From positions 1 to 54,107 of the forward strand of contig BPQB01000130.1 of assembly GCA_019973155.2 (NCBI GenBank): 54,107 nucleotides of DNA, written 5' to 3'. The DNA comes from Phanerochaete sordida (taxonomy: Eukaryota; Basidiomycota; Agaricomycetes; Polyporales; Phanerochaetaceae). The notes under the pieces are model-generated. The model did no database searches and had not been told where the DNA came from. It worked only from the letters and a program-made list of their open reading frames with translations. Positions 1-11,180 of this stretch are shown here, piece after piece; within the stretch, counting starts at the first letter, position 1; each line of letters starts with the position of its first letter. The translations under genes and the position numbers were made by a program.

Positions 1-3000
1 TACGTCCACAAAGCATATTGATTTCGGTACCATCATCGTCATTGTAGGGAAAGTCATTTGGATTCTCTGCATGTAATAGTGCCCGGATCTGATTTCGTGC
101 CCGTTCAACAGGAATATTTTGGGCATTTCCTTCTGTATATATCATCCACAGTTCTTCTGCCAATGGTATTTTGGCAAGACATTGTTGAAGATGTGGTTCT
201 GTATTAGTTCGCAAGGCATGTAGTATTATTGAAAACAGAGAGTCATATGCACAGCTTTGCCTGCTCCAAATAAATCCCCATTGATGATGCTGCACAAGCG
301 GAGCATGTGAAGTTTTTGTTTTTTTGCTCTTCTGAGATTCTTTTTGTGGCCCAGACTCGGACTTCTTGCGCTTTTTTGTGGGTTTCTTATCTTCACTTAG
401 TGCAGCTAAAGCGATCGTACCATGTGCTTTAACATAATTACTCGGACCATGTTTGGATTTTTGCTTAGTTTCTTTGTTGGCCTTGTCTTCTGTCTTGTCT
501 GCAGCTTTCCGTTTCTTTTTATCATCAACAATAGTCCAGAGTGGGTCTTCAGGGGGATCTTCATTGTCCCAAGGGTTGATATATGACCACTTCAAATGTC
601 CAGGCATTGAATTTGGCACATAGTCCGCACCTTTCCATTTTCGATAGCTATGCACAAGTTGCCTTCTGGATATACCCCCTACAGTGACTGGAAGCTTGTT
701 GCGGTATTGTAAGCGGGTTATTTCATTCAAAATTTCCAGCTCCCTGAACTCTTGCCTTAGTGATCCGTTGATGCCGTTTCGAACACAGGTAGCGTCAAAC
801 CCTTGAATAATTGCAGTTCCCTGTAGTGTGGACCCTCGTGACAAGCAAGTGTACATGGAAAAGTGATTTTTGCAGTTGTTCAGATCAATCACGTTGTTTG
901 GCCTGGTTCTACCTTGTGCACAATAGTCTGTCATAGCAAAGTTAGGATTCAAAGGCACTTGGTCACGAGCAATGTGAATTTCTTTGCCATTTGGCATTAT
1001 GCATTTTATGCGCTTTGTGTAGTGATGGATAGGCACTACGTTCAAGGGCAGACCCTCCAATTGTACAGGTGTAGGTGGTGATGTAAGTTCTACAAACACA
1101 GTTTCCAAGTGTAGTTTGCCAGACTCTGTGTTTGGTTTAACTTTCCAGCCAACCACTGTAGCTTCAGCACCATTCGTTACACAACATTCTGTGGCAATGT
1201 TCCGCTTAATCATGACAGGTAGTCCTATGCAAAGATGGAGTTTCCCAGGATGACTTTCAGAAACCGAATGAGACAAATCCCAGAGCACTTCTTTCAGGTG
1301 CGGATTAATTTCGTTATCTAAGCGTTGAGGGTCTACTTGGTGTGTCTTCTTGTGCCTGCCTTTCTTATCCTCTTTTGGGTCTGCCTTCCACTTGTCCTCG
1401 CTGTAGAATGTTGTTAGAGTTTGATATGTTTCTTCTGCAAATTGTTTGGACTTGATCTCATTAATCCTGTCTCTATAAGCGTTCCAAGAGGTGATTACAG
1501 AGACATGATGAAAATTGGGATCACTGAGATTGGGCCGATCTGGTCCAGTTCCTACCACTCTGGAGTTGAGCAACTTGATGTCATCTGTGTTGCACATACC
1601 ATATCGCATTCGCTCAAGACAGTCTCTGAACTTTTTGTCGTCTGATGTCTGTGATTTTTGCCGCATGTTCTTCTTAAGGATTACAACCGTTGTAAACTGG
1701 TGCCAAGCTGCTTTGCCAAGATTTACTTGTTGTCCATAGTTTGCATTTGTTGTATGTGCCTGACTTTTGGGCCCTTCTATGTACAAGGCCTCATGGTTTG
1801 CAATGGGAGGTAATTGTGCAAAGTCACCTGATACTATCATGTTAATACCTCCAAAAGGGTCATCTGGTCGGTTTTTAGCCTGGCACATGCGTACTGAAAT
1901 TTCGTAGAATCTCAGACAATCCACCATGGACAGCTCATCAAAAAATACATATTCAACACCCTTCAGGTTGTCCATAGCTGTTTGTATGCCCTGCCTGTTG
2001 CTCATAGTGTTCATAGATTGGTATGGATTTATGCCCAATATGTGATGATAGGTCGATCCTCCAATTAATGCTGCAGCTGAACCGGTAGGTGCCATACAAA
2101 TGAACCTATGCATCTCGTTTCTTTCTTTGAAAAAGTGCATCAGAGCTTTGATCACTTGTGACTTGCCTGTGCCTGCCATCCCCCCAAGATACATTTTCAG
2201 CTGTTCTCCGTTGGGCTTAGATGCATGGTGTGCAATAATTTTGAACGCTCTAGTCTGGTCCCTATTGAGAGTAAATTGTTTTGCGATGTCTGACACCAGC
2301 TTCTTGGTTTCTGGATTTGGTGCTTCAAAAGACTCCTTGAGGTAGCTTTTATCGACAACTTTCACCTGATCATGATATGGGTTCTGAGCATCATTGGTGT
2401 TGTTTGTCTTCTCTGGGATTTCACCATGTTTGGCTTTGAGAATTTCAGCCCTCTTGGCACTTAGTAGCTCATTCCAGGCTTGTCCTGTCCGTTCATGACC
2501 TTGAACTTTCATAGTTTTTGTGACCTCGTTTGGATCAGTATACACATTTTTCAGTGCTCCGATATTGCGCATTAGCCGTTCTACATCTTGCATTTTTGTC
2601 AATCGTGTTATGAATCCTGATGACCACCGGCCATACTCTTCTGCAATTTCCTGCTGTTCTTCAGCTGTCAAAATATCCAAAGCTTCAGCACCGTAGTACA
2701 TAGTGTCCAAGTGTTCTTGAATTTCGGTGTCGATAAAAGAAGGCAAGTCAGGGTTCAACCCTTTTCTGCGAGCTGCAGCATAATCGTCTCTGGCGTCGTT
2801 ACATTCATATCTAATGTGGAAGTACTTCATAATTTCGGACTGCCTCTCCTTGAATGTATAGTCTAGAAAAGCCTCGTTCCAAGACTGGTCCTCTTGTTTC
2901 AGTTCCTTTCCAGTCCTCCAAGGTTTGAAAAAAGTCAGCATAGTCATGCAATAGTCTTCTCTATTACCTTGATCTTTTCTAGGCAGCGGTCCTCCAATGA

Positions 3001-6000
3001 AGTCAGGAACTCTTGATTCTGATTCAGTACATAACTTGACATGATGTGTTGCATATTGAGGATGTGATTCCGCAAACAGAGTCCATGATGCACTGCGCTT
3101 TTTGGGGCGCTCTTCCTCTGTGTCAGATTCATCTGAAGCTATTTTGGTTTTATCAGACTCTGATTTCACATCTTCCTCATCAGAGTCCACTACAGTTTCA
3201 TCATCTTCACTGTTGTCATGTAAGATCTTTTCGTCCACGTTTATTTGCATCTCCTGAAGCACCTCGGCATGTTCAGCTTCTGCTTCAACATCACTTGTGG
3301 ACGTATCTCTCTCCATTGGAAATAAAGATGTTTTTGGCAGGTCAGCTGGTTGTGTTACTCCGTGATATGCTAAATATTCATCAAGAGCATGCAGTCGTTT
3401 TGCAGCAGTCATTGAAATCCAGGTGCTATCTCCTGCATCCCACTTGACCAAAAATCGTAGCCTGCTTTTTTGCCATTGGTGAGATAGAATTTTTTCCACC
3501 AACCATTCACCTTCTGTTTGCACTAACTCCATTTTGCTCCTGGGGATTTTGTTTTTTGTAGCCAGTCGAATCCAGTCATACAAAGTCACACTTTCGTACT
3601 CTGGAGGTCTGTGCATGTAGTCAGAGGTTGTGCCCAAGCCAACCATTTTTTTGTCATTGGGAACAAGCACAACCTTTTCATTTGCAATTATATTTTTGTC
3701 ATCCTCTGATAAGGGATTGACTGAGCTCCATGCGTTTTTAACTTGATTTACAAAACTTCTCCAGTAGAACTTCTGGAACTTGTGGCTAGTGTAGTGGTCA
3801 GGATGATCCAATAAATACATGCACGCCATTGGACCACCTATTTCACTTTGTGAGGTCAAGTTGTTGACAACCTTTACAAGAATCCGTTTGGCTTTAACAA
3901 ATTTGCTATCATTGCCGTTCAGCATCGTTGACTCTCTTCGAAAAATATTTCTCACTGACTCAAACATTGTATGAGTTTTGAGTGAACTTTTAGTGACATA
4001 GTCTGTAATGTATGCAACCACAGACTTGATGGCAGTTCCTGATAAAAGGCTTGTTACATCAGTGTTACACCGAAGCAGATAGGATAAAGTTGGTGTCACT
4101 GTGTTTAGCCATGTTTCGCCTTTTTTCATGATTAATGAGCCTGTATTGGTGTCTATCTGAGTTTCAGAAATAACTGGGCGAGGGAATCGTGCTTTACAAG
4201 TGTTATATTTGTTCAATTTGCATCCAAAGAGACAGCTGTGCACATTGTTCATAAATAGAACATTGTTGACTGTGCTGATAAACCGCTCATGCCAACTCTG
4301 TGCTGCTTCGCAGACTTTACACAAGTGTTCACAGCCGCCTTCACATGCTGGTGGCATTGGCTCTGGCAATGTCTGGGATGGATCACAGTATGCAGGGTTA
4401 TTATCCCGTTCCTGAAGTATCTCTTCTGCAAGTTCTGACATGGTTTTTCCAATAAATTCTCCAATGTGAGCTGCTTCCAAGTACTCTACCATTTGCTTTT
4501 GAAACGTTGACTCTGGATCCAAAATTCTGTCTCTAATTTCTTGGGGGGTCAAAGAATTCTTGATCCAAATTAACATGTGCAAATGCAATGCTAAACGGCC
4601 TTGCTGCTCTACAGTTCCATAATATCCTGCTGTTTTTCCATACAAGCCCTCGTGATCACTATCACAGCCTAGGACATGTTTAATAAAGGCATCTACCAGG
4701 AATTTGAAAAATCGGGCACTTGCCACTGAATTTGCAGACATTAGTTTCAATCTTTGACTCTGAGAATATGTGTTGGGAAAAATGGCTTCTTTAGAGTCAG
4801 CAAAATATATCGCAATAGGATGTTTTTCATCTGTTGGAGCAAACGTAATGAACCAACTAGGTGCTCCAAGATATGATGTAAGTGACCATATTTCATTACG
4901 CATGTGCTTCTTCTGCGTGTTGGAGCCGGGAACATGCGTGTTAATGTAATCAATATTGCTGATCATCTTGAAGCATTCTTGTTCTTCAGGGCTTAGCTCC
5001 TCAAATTTTACAGAGCCGCTCTGCAGTTTGGTAATTAGAGGTAACAGCATAGATTCTCTGGTGTTCAACACACGGTCTGCTATGGAATCAAAGTCTGACT
5101 TTTTGGTGAGTAAGTATCCTCCTACATTACTCTTTTTTATTTGGGCATGATTGAATGCAATTAAGGGAAAGTATGGATCTTGTTGGAATCGCTTGTCATG
5201 ATACATTAGTAGATGCTTTTTGTGCAGCTGCTCTGATATTTGCTGTTGTCCACGGTTGTTTCCTAGGCCTCCTAATCCATATGGAAACAGCCAAGGGAAT
5301 ATCTGAGGATATAACTGTGGGTTGTCATATATGCTTTCAGCATCTTCTTTTTCTCCAATCCCAAGTGCCTTGCCACCTCGAGCAAAGTGCATTAAGGCTT
5401 TTTGTTTGATTACTCCTCTTTCATCTTGATCCATCAGTCTTGTGAGCTCATCAGGAGTCAAAGTCTGCACTGTGAACGAACATGGACCTTCTTCAGTACC
5501 TTGATCTGGCTCACTGTCATTGACTGCTGTTGACTCTGGATCCTTCGTGGCATTAACTTCTTGATACTCAACAACTACAGGAGGGACATCCTCTGGATAT
5601 TCATCCATGTTTTTCTGTGAGATCTCAATGTCCTGATAGTCTATGTGGTTCAACTTCAGCCATTCTAAGGCATCCATTACTCTGTTCTTGCGTACTAACA
5701 AAGGTGTTCTTTTCCAGTCACCTGATGATGGCTGAGATGGACCCAAATACAAAAAGGCTAAGACCTCGTCTAGTTCTTCTTTCTTGGGTGGTAACACTGA
5801 CATAATCTTGGGCATTGGTACAGCATGGCAAACAGCATTGCAATGCATCTTGGATTTTCTGGACTTATTGACTTGGACAACACAGTAGTTTCTGACAACT
5901 TTGGATATTAAAAGGTGTTCTGTCCATGACAAATTCTTTAGCTGAGGAGGAATATCTCCGATCCATAGTCCATTGGCAAGAGCAAGCTGTGGAATTTTGT

Positions 6001-7552
6001 CCTGGTTTAAGGTATCCAAACAAGCATGACACACGTGCTCACAGCTGCGGTCTAATACAGGGCCCTTCAAATCTGTAATAACCTTCTTCTTGGATAGTCT
6101 CTCTTTGCGTGTTACACCAGGTACTTCTAAGCAAGAAAAAATGTTATTGTCTATCAAATCTAATGCTGTAACGTGTTTAACGCTTTTCAGTTCTCCGCAT
6201 ACGGCACATCCATATTCTTCAATGTTTTCAAATTCCAGCTCCTTACAAAATCCGTTGATTATTGATCTTTGTAGCTTTTCTGAAGGTGGTTGAGGAGGAA
6301 ACAGAGATTCCTTGTATTTTTTGGCGTTGTACTTTCGCTTTTTCTCCTTAAATTCAGCATTATCTGCCTTTGTTTCCTTCCATCTATTGTGCTCTTTTAG
6401 TTTCAGCTGAGCTTCATTTTTTTGTCGATACAGACGCGTTCGCTGAGCTGTTGTAAGGGGTTCTTTGTTTGCTTCAAATACAGTCAAAAACTGTGGGCAT
6501 TTGCTGCAGTCATGCTGATTGATTTTTGCTATAATGTAGAACAAGTCTAATCCACGCCTGTTGCCAATCACCTTGTGCTTTTTTCCAATTTGCAGCAGCA
6601 TGTTTTTTGTAGCTCTTTCACAAAGTAGTGAAAGTGGTACCTGAATTGCAGGAACACTTGCAAATACTTCTTTGTCTTTATTGTGGATATACCCTGCAAT
6701 ACGATATGTTTTATCAAGATTCACTTGTGCATTCGGATCTAATGCAAGCAAGTCTTCTGCAGTCCAAGACTTTTTTGCTTTGTATCCACCACCGTAATAT
6801 TTTTGATCAATTGAGACTGATTCTCTCAATGTTACTTGATTACTGTGCTTTAGTGGTTCATACATAACAAAACCATGTGAGTATACTGATGTCTGAGCTA
6901 TTAACCTACAGAAATCTGCTCTTTTGATAAAATTCCGTTGCATTAAAGTTCTACGATAACAAATGATGTGTGCAACTTGCCTTCTAGGAACACAGAATTG
7001 CCACCAGTGGTACGGGCAGAACATCTGTGCAGAGTGTAGAGTTGTCAATGAGTAGTGTAAGCAGTTGTTGTAAGAAGCATTCTGTGGTTCAATATAGCGT
7101 TCCAATATGTTCAAGCGTTTTGTTTTGTAATTTTCAGACATAGTTCCATGCAGGCTAGTCCACGAAGAAGACATTGCCAATGTACGTTGCTTTTTTTGAC
7201 AGTTCATGTACGGGAACTGTTCAGCGCTTTTGGTGATGGTGGCTGCTACCATGCTGCTAGGCAGCGAGAGTTTTGGATGATCCCTATACTCTCCTAAAGG
7301 GAGGCTACTCATTTCTTTGAAACAGCCAGAGTCCAAAGGCTGCACAGAGCTTATGGTGCCTGTTACCAGGGTACTCCTGTGTCTGAGACAGCTGGAGTCC
7401 AAAAGCTGCCCAGAACTTATGGTGCCTGGTACCAGGTTACTCCTGTGTCTGAGACAGCCAGAGTCCAAAGGCTGCACAGGTCTTGTGGTGCCTGTTACCA
7501 GGGTACCCAGGTACATAGACCAGTCTGGGTCCATGGACTGAGCAAAGTGCAT
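1..7552 (-). CDS. Helitron replicase/helicase with chromodomain-like insert (3' end outside window)
   Basis: One uninterrupted frame reads leftwards from ATG 7552 past base 1, so about 2517 codons are visible and the C-terminus is missing. Landmarks in order, with approximate residues: three 22-aa repeats (30-90); a DUF6570-like block with LALANGLWIGDIPPQL (about 520); a Helitron-type Rep domain with the HUH motif in GRLALHLHMLIW (about 980) and paired tyrosines in AYITDYVTK (about 1180); a chromodomain-like stretch containing LRFLVKWDAGDSTW (1345-1390); an acidic linker; then a PIF1-type helicase with Walker A GGMAGTGKS (about 1790), Walker B FFDELSMVD, GDFAQLPPI and CLSRGST (about 2230). 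A late SCAYDSLFSI segment resembles the C-terminal module of other fungal Helitrons. This protein would nick, unwind and rolling-circle copy the element. An alternative start is ATG 7312. The lack of stops suggests a recently active copy. Confidence 0.88.
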   Translation of the reverse strand, partial: MHFAQSMDPDWSMYLGTLVTGTTRPVQPLDSGCLRHRSNLVPGTISSGQLLDSSCLRHRSTLVTGTISSVQPLDSGCFKEMSSLPLGEYRDHPKLSLPSSMVAATITKSAEQFPYMNCQKKQRTLAMSSSWTSLHGTMSENYKTKRLNILERYIEPQNASYNNCLHYSLTTLHSAQMFCPYHWWQFCVPRRQVAHIICYRRTLMQRNFIKRADFCRLIAQTSVYSHGFVMYEPLKHSNQVTLRESVSIDQKYYGGGYKAKKSWTAEDLLALDPNAQVNLDKTYRIAGYIHNKDKEVFASVPAIQVPLSLLCERATKNMLLQIGKKHKVIGNRRGLDLFYIIAKINQHDCSKCPQFLTVFEANKEPLTTAQRTRLYRQKNEAQLKLKEHNRWKETKADNAEFKEKKRKYNAKKYKESLFPPQPPSEKLQRSIINGFCKELEFENIEEYGCAVCGELKSVKHVTALDLIDNNIFSCLEVPGVTRKERLSKKKVITDLKGPVLDRSCEHVCHACLDTLNQDKIPQLALANGLWIGDIPPQLKNLSWTEHLLISKVVRNYCVVQVNKSRKSKMHCNAVCHAVPMPKIMSVLPPKKEELDEVLAFLYLGPSQPSSGDWKRTPLLVRKNRVMDALEWLKLNHIDYQDIEISQKNMDEYPEDVPPVVVEYQEVNATKDPESTAVNDSEPDQGTEEGPCSFTVQTLTPDELTRLMDQDERGVIKQKALMHFARGGKALGIGEKEDAESIYDNPQLYPQIFPWLFPYGLGGLGNNRGQQQISEQLHKKHLLMYHDKRFQQDPYFPLIAFNHAQIKKSNVGGYLLTKKSDFDSIADRVLNTRESMLLPLITKLQSGSVKFEELSPEEQECFKMISNIDYINTHVPGSNTQKKHMRNEIWSLTSYLGAPSWFITFAPTDEKHPIAIYFADSKEAIFPNTYSQSQRLKLMSANSVASARFFKFLVDAFIKHVLGCDSDHEGLYGKTAGYYGTVEQQGRLALHLHMLIWIKNSLTPQEIRDRILDPESTFQKQMVEYLEAAHIGEFIGKTMSELAEEILQERDNNPAYCDPSQTLPEPMPPACEGGCEHLCKVCEAAQSWHERFISTVNNVLFMNNVHSCLFGCKLNKYNTCKARFPRPVISETQIDTNTGSLIMKKGETWLNTVTPTLSYLLRCNTDVTSLLSGTAIKSVVAYITDYVTKSSLKTHTMFESVRNIFRRESTMLNGNDSKFVKAKRILVKVVNNLTSQSEIGGPMACMYLLDHPDHYTSHKFQKFYWRSFVNQVKNAWSSVNPLSEDDKNIIANEKVVLVPNDKKMVGLGTTSDYMHRPPEYESVTLYDWIRLATKNKIPRSKMELVQTEGEWLVEKILSHQWQKSRLRFLVKWDAGDSTWISMTAAKRLHALDEYLAYHGVTQPADLPKTSLFPMERDTSTSDVEAEAEHAEVLQEMQINVDEKILHDNSEDDETVVDSDEEDVKSESDKTKIASDESDTEEERPKKRSASWTLFAESHPQYATHHVKLCTESESRVPDFIGGPLPRKDQGNREDYCMTMLTFFKPWRTGKELKQEDQSWNEAFLDYTFKERQSEIMKYFHIRYECNDARDDYAAARRKGLNPDLPSFIDTEIQEHLDTMYYGAEALDILTAEEQQEIAEEYGRWSSGFITRLTKMQDVERLMRNIGALKNVYTDPNEVTKTMKVQGHERTGQAWNELLSAKRAEILKAKHGEIPEKTNNTNDAQNPYHDQVKVVDKSYLKESFEAPNPETKKLVSDIAKQFTLNRDQTRAFKIIAHHASKPNGEQLKMYLGGMAGTGKSQVIKALMHFFKERNEMHRFICMAPTGSAAALIGGSTYHHILGINPYQSMNTMSNRQGIQTAMDNLKGVEYVFFDELSMVDCLRFYEISVRMCQAKNRPDDPFGGINMIVSGDFAQLPPIANHEALYIEGPKSQAHTTNANYGQQVNLGKAAWHQFTTVVILKKNMRQKSQTSDDKKFRDCLERMRYGMCNTDDIKLLNSRVVGTGPDRPNLSDPNFHHVSVITSWNAYRDRINEIKSKQFAEETYQTLTTFYSEDKWKADPKEDKKGRHKKTHQVDPQRLDNEINPHLKEVLWDLSHSVSESHPGKLHLCIGLPVMIKRNIATECCVTNGAEATVVGWKVKPNTESGKLHLETVFVELTSPPTPVQLEGLPLNVVPIHHYTKRIKCIMPNGKEIHIARDQVPLNPNFAMTDYCAQGRTRPNNVIDLNNCKNHFSMYTCLSRGSTLQGTAIIQGFDATCVRNGINGSLRQEFRELEILNEITRLQYRNKLPVTVGGISRRQLVHSYRKWKGADYVPNSMPGHLKWSYINPWDNEDPPEDPLWTIVDDKKKRKAADKTEDKANKETKQKSKHGPSNYVKAHGTIALAALSEDKKPTKKRKKSESGPQKESQKSKKTKTSHAPLVQHHQWGFIWSRQSCAYDSLFSIILHALRTNTEPHLQQCLAKIPLAEELWMIYTEGNAQNIPVERARNQIRALLHAENPNDFPYNDDDGTEINMLCGR
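7319..7516 (-). repeat. 66-bp tandem repeat, three copies, in the Helitron N-terminus
   Basis: Three diverged copies begin at 7319, 7385 and 7451. The period is exactly 66 bp, so the Helitron frame stays open and gains three 22-aa units ending in variants of QPLDSGCLRHRS. In-frame periodicity supports the upstream start at 7552. Confidence 0.85.
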
Positions 7553-8158
7553 CCCTATGGCATTTGCACTCAAGTTGCAGGGCAAGGAGAGATACTGCTT
7601 GCATCCTCCAAGAGTGGAAGGTGCAGTGATTGTATTACCCTTGCCTATAGTGTCTAGTGTGGCTCAGTCATAATGTGCAATCAAGCAACCGCTATCATGG
7701 ACGTACTTTGTTTGGCAAGTGGTGAGTGGTAAGTAGAAGGCCTGCTACAGCTTTCATATAGAAGAGCTGTAGCCAGAAAGCAGAGAGCTAGAAGCATAAA
7801 GATGCTGGTGGACATGGTGGTGGTTCAGAATCAAGAGGTGAGACGCTCAATCAATGATGGGATCCCGCTATATACTGCTTACATAAGACAAACTGACGCT
7901 TAGTGTGAAGGAAAGGTATTTGTAGCCTTTTTCATTATGAACACAGTACTATGAATGTCTAGAGTAAGAAGATTGTACACTATGTCGACGGAAGCTATGA
8001 ATAGCTACAAACGGTGTGATGTCACAGTGCATAAGCTTGTAACTGCATTCAATCTCCGCTTTAATTTAGAGCGGCACATTATAATTTGAAGAACAGCAGA
8101 GTTTCACGTGCAGAAGCGTCATACACGTCAGCTTGCTCCTTCACTCTATCCCGCTCAA
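7553..8158. other. Intergenic, between Helitron start and first F-box gene
   Basis: Divergent promoter region. It holds a CACGTCAG box at about 8123 just before the F-box gene start, and no convincing gene or RNA. The Helitron 5' terminus probably lies in here but was not recognised. Confidence 0.5.
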
Positions 8159-9396
8159 ATGTTCAGTAAACTGGCTGAGGAGACTATTGTTGACATTTTC
8201 CACTATGTAGGCACAGATGAAGACCACAAACATGCAATGTTCATGGCTTGTCGCTATGTCAACAAACAATTTGCTCGAATACTCATCCCTGAAGTCTTTC
8301 GTGTCATTCATGTGAAGCCGTTTGACCATGGGTTCAAGAAGGACTACTTCAAGGACATTATCGAGTTTCTCTTTGTTAAAGATCACATCGGGGAAGCTGT
8401 CCGGGAGTTCATCATTCAAGGGCCATCCAACCATTCTGCTGCCCGTTCCACAGGCACCCGTGGAGTGTTGCAGTCAGCAGTACTCTCTCAAATGCTATCC
8501 ATGCTTCCTCGCCTTCTGGATCTTCACATGATAGACCTCACCTTTGTCACCACCGAAGTCTTCCTGGATGGTACCACCCGAGATCCTCCAAACTCTTTCA
8601 CCTCTCTTGTTCTTTCACATGTGATCATGGATAGTGCTGCTCTATATCCTGGACAATCACTTCTCTTGCCATCATCTTTGCAGAACCTGACAATTGGGTT
8701 CTGCATGTGGCCATCTTTGTCCCATAACATTTACCATGGTTACTCGACATATCCACTCAACGTTACCTCAGCATGCACCTATACCTCAGCTCCCACTCGC
8801 CTCTTTGCCACAATGAAGATGTTGCAACATCTTCACGTATACCATCATCATACGAAGGAAGTCTCCAAGGTCACTGCCGCTATCAAGAACAATGAAGCAA
8901 CCCTGGAGACGTTGAGCATCTGCCTTGACATGAATGGTCTGTATTTCACTTTATATTCCCCTTGCTGCAGCACTGACAGAGCTGTTCAGACTCGTACCTT
9001 CCACTTCTCCATACTTGCAACAAGTTACAGCACTTGTGTATTTTACCTGCAGTCAGAAATACTGCAAACATCCTTCGCCTTCTTTTCAAGAACATTCCTA
9101 CATCTCCCTTTCCTTCATCCATCACGAAGCTTACAATTGCACTGGAGATCAGTGGGATGAAGTCACTGAACTCCATCCGCGACCAGCTGCAAGGATACTC
9201 ATGGGCACACCTTGCTGCTCAAGTTCTTCAACATTTGCCAAACATTCAAGAGGTCTGCTTACATATATCCAAGTCACAAATCTTGCCTGCACTTGGGGAA
9301 GAAAGTCTTCCATTCGTTCGCATGTTCCAGAACAGCTTTCAAGAAACAAATGTATCAGGTATAGTCAGGAATGTATATACAAATCCAGATCACTGA
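8159..9396 (+). CDS. F-box/LRR-type protein (tandem copy 1)
   Basis: The chosen start (MFSKLAEETIVDIF) opens with an F-box-like segment: LAEETIVDIF, then a helix, then ILIPEVFRVIHV within the first 50 residues. About 270 residues of leucine-rich repeat-like sequence follow (for example LPRLLDLHMIDLTF, LQHLHVYHHH). The family pattern is an adaptor for SCF ubiquitin ligases: the F-box would bind Skp1 and the LRR arc a substrate. Exon 1 probably ends at 8936 before a short intron closing at about 8970. One more intron around 9035-9095 is needed to reach the frame containing AQVLQHLPNIQEVCLHI that stops at 9396. Those junctions are uncertain. It is diverged from the next two genes but has the same orientation. 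Confidence 0.72.
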
Positions 9397-9794
9397 TAGA
9401 TTTTGCAGCTACTTACAACTGTGTAACTGGCCAGCGATGCTGCATTGACTCTAATCACTCTATTAGCATCGCATGGTATGCTTTACGGCAGCTGACTTTA
9501 TGATATAAGCACTGATACCTAGTTAGATAATGTGCTCCACACATGCGGGTATATTCGCTGTCCCCTCTTGGAAGTATAGTACTTGTTGGGTTAGAGTATT
9601 CACCGTGTTTATGCAAACAATTTTCTGCAGTACAAGGGGACTATGTGTTCAAGGAATGTAGTGCAGAAATCCGACAGGAAATGCTTGAAAATATTCCAAT
9701 TGCAAATCGAACGCTTGCATTAGTAAGCACATAGGCGCCTGAGCCGCAAGCCACGTCAGCAAAGACTGCTTCACGCCTTTCAACACTTACCACC
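9397..9794. promoter_or_regulatory. Intergenic/promoter of F-box gene 2
   Basis: No gene was seen. GCCACGTCAG at 9750-9759 lies about 40 nt before the ATG. The same box occurs at the same distance before the next F-box gene, so the tandem genes share a proximal element resembling a bZIP site (CACGTCA). Confidence 0.5.
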
Positions 9795-11180
9795 ATGAAC
9801 AAGCAGCCTGTGGAGCTGCTGGACAAGGTAATGAAGGAGCTGAGCATAGATGACGCTCAAGGTGTTCAAGCTCTTCGTCAATGCTGTGAAGTCAGCAAGC
9901 ATTTGCGGAAGATAGCACTGCCTCATGCTTGGAAGTCCATTCGATGCCTGCCACCAGCTGGTGGAAGCTTGGAAACGTTCCGCGAGTTTGACACCAGCTC
10001 TCCGTGGGAGAATCACAACAAGTTCTTCTTTGCTACACCTGCCATATCCTGCCATGTCAAGAAATTGACAGTGGTGGGAGTTCACCCGGAATACTTTCTT
10101 CACCCGAAGCACCACTACCACAAGCACGCCTTTTCATACGTTTCGATCCATGCCATCCATAACCTCATCAGCGCTTTTCCCAATCTCAAACATCTTTCAG
10201 TCCAGAGGGTAGTTTTGAAGCCTTGGCTTCATAGCAGCCATGAGGACTACCTTCCTGCTGTTCTGCAGCTTCCCTCAATCCAGAAGCTATCTTTGCATGA
10301 AGTCAGACTCCCTGAACTCCCCATCGATTCGATCAGCTTCCTCCAGATTCCTTCTATTACCTCTCAGCTCTACATTCGGTGCACATGGTCCCTCGATGAC
10401 CCAACGCTGGCTCCCGACTTCTCCGACATCATCTCCCCTTCTGCCTCTCTACAGAGCCACGTTTCCTACAACATAACACGGTCGCACATGGAGTATATGA
10501 CAAAGATGGAGGGACTGAAGACGCTTCAGGTGTACAAGGAAATGGTTACGAACCCGGAAAAGCTACAAGCTGTGATCAACACCAACGCTGGTACGCTTGA
10601 AACTGTGCTGCTCCAAATCTGTAAGTTGTCACTCTGGCACTTAAAGAGCTCATTCGATGACGGTATTGTAGGGGATAGTTCGGAACAGCCCTGTCTCTCC
10701 GAATGCTTAAAGCTGAAAGAGTTTACTCTTGCGCTTTGGCCATGTATCAACGAGACTTGCGGCAAGTACTTCAGGGAGATGTTCCAAGGTCTTTTCCTCC
10801 AATTGCCAAAAAATTTGCAACGCATCCGCATTCTTCTTTTTTGGGGATTGGACATCTGGAGTACGTGAATCTAAAAATTACGCTATATATGCAAAAAGGG
10901 CTAAAAGATGGTTGGTGTAGCGGTCTATGTCCCTGCTGTTGAGGATTACGAGCAGGAGGAACAAAGCGTAACAGAAGACAAACAATGCCAATGCACAGAG
11001 TCTATCAACTGGGCACTGCTTGCTCAACATCTTGTTGCTTCACCTGCCAATCCAGGTGTCATGGACATCGAACTTGTTGGGCCTGAGAAAGCACACGAAG
11101 GGTTTTGGTCTAGGCAAGACAATCTCAAGGAGCATATTTCCCAGCAGCTTTATGGTGAAGGGTACAAAGGTCTGTCATAA
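9795..11180 (+). CDS. F-box/LRR-type protein (tandem copy 2)
   Basis: Three exons, 9795-10620, 10672-10860 and 10921-11180, join in phase (1, then 1) to give 424 residues. The first intron is 51 nt without a stop, so retention would not break the frame. The N-terminus MNKQPVELLDKVMKEL followed by ALPHAWKSIRCL is a degenerate F-box. The middle is leucine-rich (LISAFPNLKHLSVQRVVL, LPAVLQLPSIQKLSLHEVRL). The C-terminal exon carries an acidic patch and ends QLYGEGYKGLS. Exon structure and sequence match the following gene throughout, so the two are a tandem duplication. The likely role is substrate recognition in SCF complexes, inferred from the fold only. Confidence 0.8.

Larger units (their letters stand above)
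1..7670 (-). mobile_element. Helitron (partial, termini not resolved)
   Basis: The element is inferred from its replicase/helicase gene. An in-frame TGA near 7670 closes the frame upstream of the first ATG. The 5' TC end should lie to the right of the gene start and the 3' hairpin plus CTRR end beyond base 1. Neither could be placed, so the right boundary given is only the limit of the open frame. Confidence 0.7.

Noticed and set aside
863..7541. Plus-strand open frames of 60-133 codons across the left 7.5 kb
   Set aside because: All lie opposite the continuous Helitron frame on the minus strand, have no splice or family support, and are antisense shadows.
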